A stretch of DNA of 64,000 bases from Mycobacterium sp. 852014-52450_SCH5900713 (GCF_001667075.1 NZ_LZIL01000065.1:62001-126000); one strand, 5' to 3'. Counted from the stretch's first letter, positions 42,044-50,958 are shown. Translations and numbers: made by a program. The notes: generated by a model not told the origin, from the letters alone.

Positions 42044-44125
42044 CTAGTCCGCCGGTGTTTCCGGCGGGCCCTCGGCCAACAGTTTTCGGAAGCCGTCCTC
42101 GTCGAGGACCGCCACGCCCAGCTCGATCGCCTTGTCGTACTTGGATCCCGGCGCATCCCCGGCGACGACGAAGTCGGTCTTCTTCGACACCGAACCGGCG
42201 GCCTTCCCCCCGCGCGCGATGATCGCTTCCTTGGCGTCGTCGCGCGAGAAACCGGCGAGCGAACCGGTGACGACAATCGTCAGCCCTTCCAGCGTGCGGG
42301 GCACGGTGGCGTCGCGTTCGTCGGCCATCCGCACACCGGCGGCCCGCCACTTGTCGACGATCGCGCGGTGCCAGTCGACGGTGAACCACTCGGTGAGCGC
42401 GGCGGCGATCGTCGGTCCGACACCCTCGACCGCGGCCAGCCGCTCGGTGGACGCCGCCATGATCGCGTCCAAATCACCGAACTCGGTGGCCAGCGCGCGC
42501 GCGGCCGTCGGCCCGACATGCCGGATCGACAGCGCCACCAGGACACGCCACAGCGCCACCGATTTGGCCTTGTCGAGGTTGTCGAGCAGCCGCCTGCCGT
42601 TGGCGGACAACGCGCCGGCCTTGGTCCGGAAAAGCTCGGTGCGCAACAGGTCTTCCTCGGTGAGGGTGAACAGGTCGCCCTCGTCGGCGATCACCCCGGC
42701 CTTCAGCAGCGCGATGGCCGCCTCGTAGCCCAGCCCCTCGATGTCGAACGCTCCCCTGCCCGCGACGTGAAAGACGCGCTCGCGCAGCTGCGCCGGGCAG
42801 GACCGGGCATTGGGGCAGCGGATGTCGGCGTCGCCCTCCTTGGCGGGCGCCAGCGTGGTTCCGCATTCGGGACACGTTGTCGGCATGACGAACTCGCGCT
42901 CGGACCCGTCCCGGAGGTCGACGACCGGGCCGAGCACCTCCGGGATCACGTCGCCCGCCTTGCGGATCATCACTGTGTCGCCGATCAGCACCCCCTTGCG
43001 CTTGACCTCGGCGGCGTTGTGCAGGGTGGCCAGCCCCACGGTCGATCCGGCCACCTTCACCGGCGTCATGAACGCGAATGGCGTGACGCGCCCGGTGCGT
43101 CCGACGTTCACCCGGATGTCGAGCAGCTTGGTCTGTGCCTCCTGGGGCGGATACTTGTACGCCACCGCCCAGCGCGGCGCCCGCGACGTCGTTCCAAGCC
43201 GGCGCTGCAGCGCAAAGTCATCGACTTTGACCACCACGCCGTCGATTTCGTGGTCGATGTCATAGCGGTGCTCACCCCAATACCCGATCCGATCCTCCAC
43301 GGCTGCGAGGCCACGCACGCGCGCGGTCTCTTCGGCCACCGGCAGGCCCCAGGTTTTCAGCGCGGTGTAGGCCTCGTGCAGCGTCTTGGGCGCGAACCCG
43401 TCGGTGCGGCCGATGCCGTGACAGATCATTCGCAGCTTGCGCCGCGCGGTCACCGCTGGGTTCTTTTGCCGCAGCGAACCGGCCGCGCTGTTACGCGGAT
43501 TGGCGAACGGCGCCTTGCCGTCCTCGACCAGGCTGGCGTTGAGCGCCTCGAAATCGGCGAGCATGAAGAAGACCTCGCCACGTACCTCGAGCACGGCGGG
43601 AAGCGGCAAATCGGCACCGGCGGTAAGCCGTTCGGGCACGTCGTCGATGGTGCGCGCATTGAGCGTCACGTCCTCACCGACCCGGCCGTCGCCGCGCGTG
43701 GCGGCCCGTTCCAGCCGGCCGTCGCGGTACACCAGCGACAACGCCACCCCGTCGATCTTGAGTTCGCACAAGTAGTGCGGCTCACGGCCGATCTCATTCT
43801 CGACGCGGTTGCTCCAGGCGACCAGCTCGTCGCGGTCGAACACGTCGTCGAGGCTCAACATGCGCTCGAGGTGCGCGGCCTCGGTGAAGTCGGTGGCAAA
43901 GCCCGCCCCGCCGACCAGCTGCGTCGGCGAATCCGGAACCCGCAGCTCCGGGTAACGGTCCTCCAGCGCGACAAGGTCGTTGAACATCTTGTCGAATTCG
44001 GCGTCGGAGACGATCGGCGCGTCCTTGATGTAGTAGCGGAACTGGTGTTCGCGGACTTCATCGGCCAGTTCCTGCCACTGTCGCCGGACCTCGGGCGCCA
44101 CCGAATCAGCTTCTGGTGAGCTCAC
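42044..44125 (-). CDS. ligA: NAD+-dependent DNA ligase LigA
   Basis: A 693-residue essential replicative ligase. The Ia domain includes H-Q-F-R-Y-Y at about 27-32. The adenylated Lys is K123 in L-K-I-D-G. The OB domain is followed by a four-cysteine zinc finger (C-P-E-C ... C-P-N-A-R-S-C), helix-hairpin-helix repeats and a C-terminal BRCT domain from about residue 605. It seals nicks using NAD+. The length agrees with M. tuberculosis LigA (691 aa). Confidence 0.97.
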   Translation of the reverse strand: MSSPEADSVAPEVRRQWQELADEVREHQFRYYIKDAPIVSDAEFDKMFNDLVALEDRYPELRVPDSPTQLVGGAGFATDFTEAAHLERMLSLDDVFDRDELVAWSNRVENEIGREPHYLCELKIDGVALSLVYRDGRLERAATRGDGRVGEDVTLNARTIDDVPERLTAGADLPLPAVLEVRGEVFFMLADFEALNASLVEDGKAPFANPRNSAAGSLRQKNPAVTARRKLRMICHGIGRTDGFAPKTLHEAYTALKTWGLPVAEETARVRGLAAVEDRIGYWGEHRYDIDHEIDGVVVKVDDFALQRRLGTTSRAPRWAVAYKYPPQEAQTKLLDIRVNVGRTGRVTPFAFMTPVKVAGSTVGLATLHNAAEVKRKGVLIGDTVMIRKAGDVIPEVLGPVVDLRDGSEREFVMPTTCPECGTTLAPAKEGDADIRCPNARSCPAQLRERVFHVAGRGAFDIEGLGYEAAIALLKAGVIADEGDLFTLTEEDLLRTELFRTKAGALSANGRRLLDNLDKAKSVALWRVLVALSIRHVGPTAARALATEFGDLDAIMAASTERLAAVEGVGPTIAAALTEWFTVDWHRAIVDKWRAAGVRMADERDATVPRTLEGLTIVVTGSLAGFSRDDAKEAIIARGGKAAGSVSKKTDFVVAGDAPGSKYDKAIELGVAVLDEDGFRKLLAEGPPETPAD

Positions 44126-44161
44126 CCTCGCAGGCTATCCGAGAACGCCGACACTCCCGAC

Positions 44162-44485
44162 TCAGTCCTCCACGTAGGCCCGTAACCGGTCCACCGCCGC
44201 ATCCCACCGGCGCGACAACGCGGTGAGGTAGTCACTGGCCTGGGCCAAGGGGGCCGTCCGCACCGCCCACACCCGCTCGCGCCCCCGCTTGCTGCTGGTC
44301 ACCAAACCCGCCGACTCCAGCAGCTGCAGGTGTTTGCTGGCAGCCTGCCGGGTGACCGGGATGACGCCGGTGAGCTGCGATGTCGAGCTCGGGCCCAGAT
44401 CGCAGAGCCGCACGATGATGCGCAGCCGGTTCGGATCACCGAGTGCGTCGAAGAGCGGCGCGCCCACGGCGACGCGACCACTCAT
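44162..44485 (-). CDS. ArsR-family transcriptional regulator
   Basis: A 107-residue winged-helix protein. L-F-D-A-L-G-D-P-N-R-L-R-I-I opens the fold and the recognition helix is T-R-Q-A-A-S-K-H-L-Q-L-L-E-S-A-G-L-V (about 45-62). No metal-binding Cys motif is visible, so it is probably of the non-metal ArsR type often paired with AHSA1/SRPBCC proteins. Its ATG overlaps the stop of the upstream SRPBCC gene (ATGA). Twin inverted repeats upstream of the pair are candidate sites. Confidence 0.88.
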   Translation of the reverse strand: MSGRVAVGAPLFDALGDPNRLRIIVRLCDLGPSSTSQLTGVIPVTRQAASKHLQLLESAGLVTSSKRGRERVWAVRTAPLAQASDYLTALSRRWDAAVDRLRAYVED

Positions 44486-44964
44486 TCGCGGGCTTCTTCC
44501 AGATACCTGCGCACCAGTCCCGCCTGGATAGCCCACCCCTGGGCGTTGGCCTCGAACGAGGACGGGCGGCGCGCTTCGGGAATGTCCTCGAATCCGGATT
44601 CGGTGATGGTGAGCAGCACGCCATCGGCAGCCTCCGACAAGGTGAACTCGACCAGCGTGGTCGGCTCTTGCTCGTAGTCGACGTCCGGGTCGACGGCGAA
44701 GGGATGCCAGCGATAGGCGAACCGCCGCTGCGGCTCGACCGCGACGATGTGCCAGGTGCTTTTCACCCCGGCGTGCGGCTCCTGACGTTTGGCGACCTCG
44801 TCGTCGACCGTTGTCGGGCTGATCACCGCGCCGACCGAAGTCCCGGCGACGAAGGGCCCGTCGAAGCGGACGCCGAACCAGCGGCCGAACTCGTCGGCGT
44901 CGCTGATGGCCCGCCATACCCGATCCAACGGTGCGTGCAGCACGACGCTCTTCTCGATCCTCAT
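44482..44964 (-). CDS. SRPBCC (AHSA1/START-like) domain protein
   Basis: A 160-residue protein with the AHSA1-type SRPBCC fold: I-E-K-S-V-V-L-H-A-P-L-D-R-V-W-R-A-I at the N-terminus, the D-E-F-G-R-W-F-G-V segment and a C-terminal helix. These proteins bind hydrophobic ligands. The ATG at 44964 is 6 nt after a perfect AGGAGG, which decides it over an in-frame TTG at 44970. Paired with an ArsR regulator, it is a common actinobacterial two-gene unit of unknown ligand. Confidence 0.85.
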   Translation of the reverse strand: MRIEKSVVLHAPLDRVWRAISDADEFGRWFGVRFDGPFVAGTSVGAVISPTTVDDEVAKRQEPHAGVKSTWHIVAVEPQRRFAYRWHPFAVDPDVDYEQEPTTLVEFTLSEAADGVLLTITESGFEDIPEARRPSSFEANAQGWAIQAGLVRRYLEEARE

Positions 44965-44966
44965 AC

Positions 44967-44982
44967 GCAACCTCCTGGTTGC
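44967..44982. promoter_or_regulatory. inverted repeat 1, candidate ArsR site over the ribosome-binding site
   Basis: GCAACC-TCCT-GGTTGC is a perfect 6-bp inverted repeat that covers the AGGAGG of the SRPBCC gene; GGTTGCCTAT (44977-44986) continues it. The same motif recurs 46 bp away at 45013. Confidence 0.5.
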
Positions 44983-45012
44983 CTATTAGTCCATCACGCG
45001 ACCAGAAAAAGC

Positions 45013-45028
45013 GCAACTTTTTGGTTGC
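45013..45028. promoter_or_regulatory. inverted repeat 2, candidate ArsR site
   Basis: GCAAC-TTTTTG-GTTGC has 5-bp arms and is followed by the same GGTTGCCTAT flank (45023-45032) as the first copy. The pair frames the short interval between the SRPBCC-ArsR unit and the 3' end of the MetE-like gene, where the promoter should be. Confidence 0.5.
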
Positions 45029-45031
45029 CTA

Positions 45032-46045
45032 TCAGATGGCGTCGGGGTCCTCGGCGAACGCCTCGGCCGCCTTGCGGGCCAGCTCGATCGCCAAACGGGC
45101 CCACTCGGGCGTCGCACCGGCCAGGCCACACGCCGGGGTGACGCCGATGCGGTCGCGCAACGCCGAACGAGCGAAGCCGAGCCGATCCGTCACCGCAACC
45201 AGCGCGGCGGCCACCTCCTCGGTCGACGGCCGACGTGGCGGTGCGTTGCCGGCAACCACTCCCAACATCACCGTGCGGCCCGATTCGACGAAGGCGGCGA
45301 TACCGTCGAGATCCGCCGCGCCCAATGTGCTGGCGTCCACCGATACCGCATTAAAGCTGCTGTCCTGCAACATCTTCCACGGCAGTTCCGGAGCGCAACT
45401 GTGCAATAGCACCTCGCCTCCGACCGTGGCGACACAAGTGTCGAGCAGGGCGGCGGCCACCGCTTCGTCGAGCGGCGCCACCGGGCTCAGCGCCGTCACA
45501 CCGCCCAGCCGCCCGCCCAATGCCCGCGGCAGCGCCGGCTCGTCGAACTGCACCACCACCGGTGTTTCGAGGCGGCGGGCCAGCGCCGCGCGGTGGGCGG
45601 CGACGCCTTCGGCCAGCGACGCCGCCAGATCGCGCACGGCGCCGGGGTCGGTGATCGCCCGGTGGCCATTGGTCAGCTCTAGCTCCGCGGCCAGCGTGAT
45701 CGGCCCGGGAGCCTGCACCTTGACCACGCGGTCGCCACCGCCCAGGCCGGCTAACTCCCAGGCCTCTTCCAGCGCGTCCATGTCCTCGTCGAGGAAACTC
45801 ACCGCGCGGCGGACGACCGCCCCCGGCCGAGCGGCAACGCGATAGCCGCGCGGCACGATGTCGATGGCCACATCGATCAGCAGCGCGCCGGCCCGGCCGA
45901 GCATGTCGGCGCCGACTCCGCGGGCGGGCAGCTCGACGATGTGGGGCAGCCCGCCGGCCAGCTCCCCGACGACGACCTCGGCGGCCTCCCGGGGCTTGAT
46001 GCCGGGCCACGACCCGATGCCACTGCCGATCGCGAAAACACTCAC
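45032..46045 (-). CDS. short cobalamin-independent methionine synthase-like protein (Rv3015c-like)
   Basis: A 337-residue TIM-barrel protein equal in length to Rv3015c and matching only the C-terminal catalytic half of MetE (about 750 aa). The zinc ligands H215-S-C217 (in L-L-H-S-C-A-P-E) and C306 (T-P-A-C-G-L-A) are kept, and V-Q-F-D-E-P (about 165-170) matches the homocysteine-side motif. The N-terminal folate-binding half is absent, so the methyl donor or thiol substrate may differ. GTG start at 46045. Confidence 0.85.
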   Translation of the reverse strand: MSVFAIGSGIGSWPGIKPREAAEVVVGELAGGLPHIVELPARGVGADMLGRAGALLIDVAIDIVPRGYRVAARPGAVVRRAVSFLDEDMDALEEAWELAGLGGGDRVVKVQAPGPITLAAELELTNGHRAITDPGAVRDLAASLAEGVAAHRAALARRLETPVVVQFDEPALPRALGGRLGGVTALSPVAPLDEAVAAALLDTCVATVGGEVLLHSCAPELPWKMLQDSSFNAVSVDASTLGAADLDGIAAFVESGRTVMLGVVAGNAPPRRPSTEEVAAALVAVTDRLGFARSALRDRIGVTPACGLAGATPEWARLAIELARKAAEAFAEDPDAI

Positions 46046-46142
46046 CCGCCCAACCGTATTCGACGCCACCTCGGACGCCCATGGCCAGGGGTGTCTGCCG
46101 CGCGGCCGCACGGGTAGGTTCGACGCCGGAAGGGTGCGAAAC

Positions 46143-46787
46143 GTGTCGCGGATGGCGAGATTGGCACGCCCGCTGCTGTGGTGCGGGGCAGTGGCGCTGG
46201 CTGCCGCGTGCACCCGGGTGGTGGACGGCGCGGCGGTGGCCGGATTCGGTGCCCCACACAGGGCCGTGCACGGCGTCAATGTCGACACGGTCCTGCTGGA
46301 CCAGTCGCGGATGCGCGCGATCACCGGCGCCGGCGAGCACCTCACGATCATCCCCTCCATGGACGGCACCAGCCTGGTTGACATCGACGCGCTCGCCGAC
46401 ACCACGCCGCACGAATGCCGATTCATCTACGCCGAGACGGCGACGTTCGGGCCCGAGGTCGAAGAGTTCCACAAGACGACCTTCCAGGACCCGCCCGACG
46501 GCGCGCTGATTTCTGAAGGGGCCGCGGCCTACCGGGACGTCGACACCGCACAGCGCGCGTTCGGCGCGTTGGTGACCACGGTCGGGGACTGCGCGAACGA
46601 CTCGTCGGGCCAGCAGTACGTCGGCGACTGGAAGGCCGACGCCGGTTCGCTGCACCTGCGGCCCGGTGGCTGCGGCCGCGACTACCGGCTGCGTTCGGTG
46701 GCCATTCTGGAGGTCACGTTCTGCGGCTTTGCGCAATCGGTGTCCGACATCGTGATGACCAACATCGTCGCGAACGTGCCGAACTAG
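46143..46787 (+). CDS. lpqA: LpqA-like lipoprotein with PknH-type extracellular sensor domain
   Basis: A 214-residue secreted lipoprotein. The signal peptide ends at the lipobox L-A-A-A-C-T. The mature part carries a PknH_C-like fold with four cysteines (H-E-C-R, G-D-C-A, G-G-C-G, T-F-C-G) that can form two disulfides, as in the PknH sensor. GTG 46143 follows GGAAGGG; ATG 46152 is an alternative. The position matches Rv3016. Its TAG stop overlaps the mnmA stop in a shared CTAG. Confidence 0.82.
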   Translation: MSRMARLARPLLWCGAVALAAACTRVVDGAAVAGFGAPHRAVHGVNVDTVLLDQSRMRAITGAGEHLTIIPSMDGTSLVDIDALADTTPHECRFIYAETATFGPEVEEFHKTTFQDPPDGALISEGAAAYRDVDTAQRAFGALVTTVGDCANDSSGQQYVGDWKADAGSLHLRPGGCGRDYRLRSVAILEVTFCGFAQSVSDIVMTNIVANVPN

Positions 46788-47860
46788 CGCGCGGTGGCGG
46801 CGATGATGGCGCTGCCGAGCACCTCGTCACCGCCCGGGTCGGGGCGGTACAGCACCAGCGTCTGACCGCACGCGACTCCGCGAAGGGGGGCGCGCAACCG
46901 CACGACCAGCTCGTCGCCGACCAATTCCGCTACGGCACTTACAGTCTCACCGTGCGCCCGCACCTGCACCACGCACTCGAGGGGACCAGACGGCGGCCGT
47001 CCCGCGGTGAAGACCGGCTCACGCCCGCGCAATTCACGCACGTCGAGGTCGGCCGCCTCCCCCACCCGCACGGTCGCGGTGTCGGCGTCGATGGCCGTCA
47101 CGTAGCGCGGGCGGCCGTCGGGCCCCGGCCCGGCGATGCCCAGGCCTTTGCGCTGGCCGATGGTGAAGCCGTGCACCCCATCGTGCTCGGCGAGCACAGC
47201 GCCGTCGGCGCCGACGACGGTGCCGCGGCGGACCGCGATGCGCTCGCCCAGGAATGCCCGGGTGTTCCCGGACGGGATGAAGCAGATGTCGTGGCTGTCC
47301 GGCTTTTCCGCGACCGCGAGGCCGCGACGGGCGGCCTCGGCACGGATCTGCGCCTTGGGGGTGTCGCCGATCGGGAACGTGGCGTGGCGCAGCTGCTCGG
47401 CGGTCAGCACGGCCAGCACGTAGGACTGGTCCTTGTCGCTGTCGACCGCGCGGCGCAGCCGCCCGCCGGACAGCCTGGCGTAGTGGCCGGTGGCCACCGT
47501 GTCGAAGCCGAGCGCGAGGGCTTTCGCCGACAGCGCCGAGAACTTGATCCGCTGGTTGCACCGCACACACGGGTTGGGCGTTTCGCCGCGCGCGTACGAC
47601 GAGACGAAGTCGTCGATCACGTCCGCCTGAAATCTCTCGGCGAAATCCCAGACGTAGAAAGGGATTCCGAGGACATCAGCGACGCGGCTCGCGTCCGAGG
47701 CGTCTTCTTTGGAGCAGCACCCGCGCGAGCCGGTGCGCAACGTGCCGGGCGCGGTCGACAGCGCCAGGTGCACGCCGACCACGTCGTGCCCGGCGTCGAC
47801 CATGCGGGCGGCGGCGACCGACGAGTCGACGCCACCGCTCATCGCGGCGAGTACCTTCAC
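46784..47860 (-). CDS. mnmA: tRNA-specific 2-thiouridylase MnmA
   Basis: The 358-residue enzyme adds sulfur to U34 of tRNA-Lys, -Glu and -Gln. The PP-loop M-S-G-G-V-D-S-S-V-A-A is near the N-terminus. The catalytic cysteines lie in N-P-C-V-R-C-N and H-D-I-C-F-I-P-S-G. It starts GTG at 47860 directly after the iscS TAA, so sulfur donor and acceptor are co-expressed. The gene is also called trmU. Confidence 0.96.
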   Translation of the reverse strand: MKVLAAMSGGVDSSVAAARMVDAGHDVVGVHLALSTAPGTLRTGSRGCCSKEDASDASRVADVLGIPFYVWDFAERFQADVIDDFVSSYARGETPNPCVRCNQRIKFSALSAKALALGFDTVATGHYARLSGGRLRRAVDSDKDQSYVLAVLTAEQLRHATFPIGDTPKAQIRAEAARRGLAVAEKPDSHDICFIPSGNTRAFLGERIAVRRGTVVGADGAVLAEHDGVHGFTIGQRKGLGIAGPGPDGRPRYVTAIDADTATVRVGEAADLDVRELRGREPVFTAGRPPSGPLECVVQVRAHGETVSAVAELVGDELVVRLRAPLRGVACGQTLVLYRPDPGGDEVLGSAIIAATAR

Positions 47861-49039
47861 TTAAGGAGCCCCCGCGGCGGCCAGTGCGGCCCGGCGGGCG
47901 CGGTCCACCGCCGCGGGCAGCACCTGTAACACCGCATCGACATCGGAATCAACGCTGGTGTGCCCCAACGAAAGTCGCAGGGACCCGCGGGCACTTGTCG
48001 GGTCGGCCCCCATCGCGAGCAACACGTGCGACGGCTGCGCGACGCCGGCGGTGCACGCAGACCCGGTCGAACACTCGATTCCGTTGGCGTCCAACAGCAT
48101 CAACAGCGCGTCGCCTTCACAACCGCGGAAGGTGAAGTGCGCGTTGCCGGGCAACCGCAGCGGGTCGCGGGCACCGTTGAGGCCGACGTCCTCGATGCCG
48201 GTCAGCACCCCGTCGATCAGGCGATCGCGCAACGCCCGCAGCCGCGCGCTATTCGTTTCGAGGCTGTCCACCGCGATGCGGGCCGCGGCCGCCATGCCGA
48301 CCGCGCCGGCGACATCGGCGGTGCCGGAGCGAATGTCTCGCTCCTGTCCGCCCCCGTGCGCCAGCGGGACACATGCCACGTCGCGGCGCAGCAGCAGCGC
48401 ACCCACGCCCGGAGGACCGCCGAATTTATGCGCGGCCACGCTCATCGCCGAGAGCCCGCTGGCGGCGAAGGCCACCGGCAGCTGCCCCACCGCCTGTACG
48501 GCGTCGCTGTGCATCGGAACCCCGAATTCGGCCGCGGCCGCGGCGAGCTCGGCGGCCGGCATGACGGTGCCGACCTCGTTGTTGGCCCACATCACCGACA
48601 CCAGCGCGACGTCGTCATGGCTGCGCAGCGCCTCACGCAGCGCGGTCGCCGACACCGATCCGTCGGCACCGGTCGGCAGCCAGGTCACCTCGGCGCCTTC
48701 GTGTTCGACGAGCCAGTTCACCGAGTCCAGGACGGCGTGGTGTTCCACCTCGCTGGTGATGATGCGCCGACGGCTTGGTTCGGCGTCGCGGCGGGCCCAG
48801 TAGATGCCCTTGACCGCCAGGTTGTCGCTTTCGGTCCCGCCCGCGGTGAAGATGACCTCGGACGGACGCGCGCCCAGCCGGTCGGCGATCAGCTCGCGGG
48901 ATTCCTCGATGCGCCGCCGCGCCGTCCGGCCGCTGGTGTGCAGCGAGGAGGCGTTGCCGACAGTGCCGAGCACCGCCGTCATCGCCTCGACGGCGGCGGG
49001 GTGCATCGGCGTGGTGGCCGCGTGATCCAGGTAGACCAT
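47861..49039 (-). CDS. iscS: cysteine desulfurase IscS
   Basis: A 392-residue PLP enzyme that releases sulfur from cysteine for Fe-S clusters and tRNA thiolation. Y-L-D-H-A-A-T-T-P-M opens the fold. The PLP Lys is in S-V-A-A-H-K-F-G-G-P. The persulfide Cys is in I-E-C-S-T-G-S-A-C-T. I chose ATG 49039 (MVYLDHAATT); a GTG at 49051 would add four residues. It is directly upstream of mnmA, its functional partner. Confidence 0.96.
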   Translation of the reverse strand: MVYLDHAATTPMHPAAVEAMTAVLGTVGNASSLHTSGRTARRRIEESRELIADRLGARPSEVIFTAGGTESDNLAVKGIYWARRDAEPSRRRIITSEVEHHAVLDSVNWLVEHEGAEVTWLPTGADGSVSATALREALRSHDDVALVSVMWANNEVGTVMPAAELAAAAAEFGVPMHSDAVQAVGQLPVAFAASGLSAMSVAAHKFGGPPGVGALLLRRDVACVPLAHGGGQERDIRSGTADVAGAVGMAAAARIAVDSLETNSARLRALRDRLIDGVLTGIEDVGLNGARDPLRLPGNAHFTFRGCEGDALLMLLDANGIECSTGSACTAGVAQPSHVLLAMGADPTSARGSLRLSLGHTSVDSDVDAVLQVLPAAVDRARRAALAAAGAP

Positions 49040-49092
49040 GACGCGACCCACGATACCGGCAGGTCCGAGGGCCTCCGGAGCCCACTACTCTG

Positions 49093-49941
49093 TTAGGAGG
49101 CCACCAGCACGGGCCCGTGCCCGGCGGGCCGGGTCGCTCGCGCGCCCACCACCGACTGGCAGCGGCGCGCCAGGGCTCGCCGATCGGTCCCCGGGAGCTG
49201 CAGAGATTCGACGTGCACCCGCGCCAGCGTCCGTCGCACGGTCAGCAGCCGGCGGATGGACCCCACGAGGGTCTCGTCGCCGACGAAGGCCGGCACGGTC
49301 GAGACGCTGCCGTCGGCGTGGTGGTAGGTGAGTCGAAGCGGCTGCACCGGACGGCCGGCGTCGATCGCGGCCTGGAACATCGCGGGATAGAAAGCCCCGC
49401 CGTCCCGACCACACCAGGTGGTGCCCTCCGGGAAGCACACGACCGTCTGGCCGCCGCTCAGCCGGCGGGCGACGGTGTCCACCACCGCGGGCAGCCGGCG
49501 CAGACTGGACCGCTCGATCGGGATGATTTTCAGGATGCGGGCCACGATCCCGGTGGCGGGCCCGGTGAACATGTCGGCCCGCGCGACGAACGACCCGGGC
49601 AACACCGAGCCGATGGCGAAGACGTCGAGCCAGGACATGTGCGGGCTGACCACCAATACCCCGCTCAGGTTGCGAATCGGGCTGCCGGTGACCGTGATCC
49701 GGATGCCGAAGCAGCGCAACACCATCCGGCAGTAGATGCGCTGCACCCGCGTCCGCCCGGGCAGGGGCATCGCCAGCAGCGCCACCCCCGGCGCCAGCAC
49801 TAGCGCCAGCATGAGGCGAAGCGTCACCCGCAGCGCGACCAACAGCGGCCGCGAGGCCGCCACCTCGCCGAGACGCACACAACCGGCGTCACACGTTGCG
49901 CGCGGGAGCCAGGAGTGCGCGCCGGCCGCGGAAGCGTTCAT
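49093..49941 (-). CDS. PlsC-type 1-acyl-glycerol-3-phosphate acyltransferase (Rv3026c-like; possible OlsA)
   Basis: A 282-residue membrane-associated acyltransferase. The H-x4-D motif is H101-M-S-W-L-D106 and the acceptor-binding motif is F-P-E-G-T at 170-174. A hydrophobic segment lies at about 33-60. The family esterifies lysophosphatidate or, as OlsA, lyso-ornithine lipid. Its ATG overlaps the stop of the upstream OlsB-like gene (ATGA), which points to a joint pathway. Confidence 0.88.
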   Translation of the reverse strand: MNASAAGAHSWLPRATCDAGCVRLGEVAASRPLLVALRVTLRLMLALVLAPGVALLAMPLPGRTRVQRIYCRMVLRCFGIRITVTGSPIRNLSGVLVVSPHMSWLDVFAIGSVLPGSFVARADMFTGPATGIVARILKIIPIERSSLRRLPAVVDTVARRLSGGQTVVCFPEGTTWCGRDGGAFYPAMFQAAIDAGRPVQPLRLTYHHADGSVSTVPAFVGDETLVGSIRRLLTVRRTLARVHVESLQLPGTDRRALARRCQSVVGARATRPAGHGPVLVAS

Positions 49942-50798
49942 CGGTCGCCGCCGGCCATTTGCGAGGCCGCCGATACGGACCGGAGGCGTTTCAGATATCG
50001 GGTATCGGCGCGCCCCTTGTCGAGTAGGACGCAGAAATCACCCACCCCGAAGTCGGGGTCGTGCGCGGGCTCGCCACACACCTGGGCACCCAGCCGCAGG
50101 TAACCGCGCATCAGCGCCGGGACCGACGGGCGCGCGGGCGCCGGGATGTCGTCGAGGGCCGTCCCGTCGACGATCACCGGGCGGTGCGGACGCACCCGGT
50201 ACTGCGCCGGTGCGGCGTGCCGGCTCAGGATGAAGTCGCGGACGCCGCGCAGCTGACGGCCCGGGGCCCGATTCTCCGGATCGTCGGAATCACCGCAGAC
50301 CGGCACCGACACGCAGCCGGTCACGTAGTCGTAGCCGTAGCGGTCCAGGTAGGCCAGGATGCCCGCCCACATCAGCAGCACGACGCCGCCGTTGCGGTGG
50401 CCCTCGCGCACCACCGCGCGTCCCATCTCCACCAGCGACGGCCGGAGCGGGTCGAAAGCACGGATATCGAACTCCGTAGCGGTGTAGAGGCCCCCGGCCG
50501 CGATAGCGCCCGCGGGCGCCAGCATGCGGTAGCAGCCCACCAGTTCGCCGGTGCTGTCGTCGCGGACCAGGAGGTGGTCGCAGTGCTCGTCGAACCTGTC
50601 GACGTCGCGTCGGTCGTGGTTGTTCGTCGGCAGCGCGAAGCCGGGGGTGCTGGAAAAGACGTCGTACCGGAGCCGCTGCGCCGCCTCGATCATGCTGGCG
50701 TCGGTGGACAGCAAGAGCGAGTAGCGGGGCCCGGCGGGCGGGCCGGCCGCCGGGCGTTCCGGTTTGTCACTGGGTATGAGGACAGAAGCGATGCTCAT
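49938..50798 (-). CDS. OlsB/hemolysin-like acyl-ACP N-acyltransferase (Rv3027c-like)
   Basis: A 286-residue GNAT-fold protein. R-Y-D-V-F (about 45-49), E-M-G-R-A-V-V-R-E-G-H-R-N-G-G-V-V-L-L-M-W-A-G-I and the C-terminal D-F-C-V-L-L segment match the ornithine N-acyltransferase (OlsB) family, which attaches a 3-hydroxyacyl chain to ornithine. The ATG 50798 was chosen although no clear ribosome site precedes it. Overlap with the PlsC gene suggests an ornithine-lipid-like pathway. The family is also annotated as hemolysin. Confidence 0.82.
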   Translation of the reverse strand: MSIASVLIPSDKPERPAAGPPAGPRYSLLLSTDASMIEAAQRLRYDVFSSTPGFALPTNNHDRRDVDRFDEHCDHLLVRDDSTGELVGCYRMLAPAGAIAAGGLYTATEFDIRAFDPLRPSLVEMGRAVVREGHRNGGVVLLMWAGILAYLDRYGYDYVTGCVSVPVCGDSDDPENRAPGRQLRGVRDFILSRHAAPAQYRVRPHRPVIVDGTALDDIPAPARPSVPALMRGYLRLGAQVCGEPAHDPDFGVGDFCVLLDKGRADTRYLKRLRSVSAASQMAGGDR

Positions 50799-50958
50799 GA
50801 CACACAACGTGGCCGAGCCGATGAGCTAGTCGGCATCGGGGCTGTGACATGTCGGTGCACGTCAGATGACGAACTGTGGCGGAAACGGGGGCAAGGAAAC
50901 AGCTGGTCAACGGCTGGGAAAACAATGTCTAGCCGGCCGTCACCGACCGCATCCGGGG

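Noticed and set aside
42368..44119. A 583-codon plus-strand frame opposite ligA
   Set aside because: It is a shadow of ligA, with no independent ribosome site or domain.
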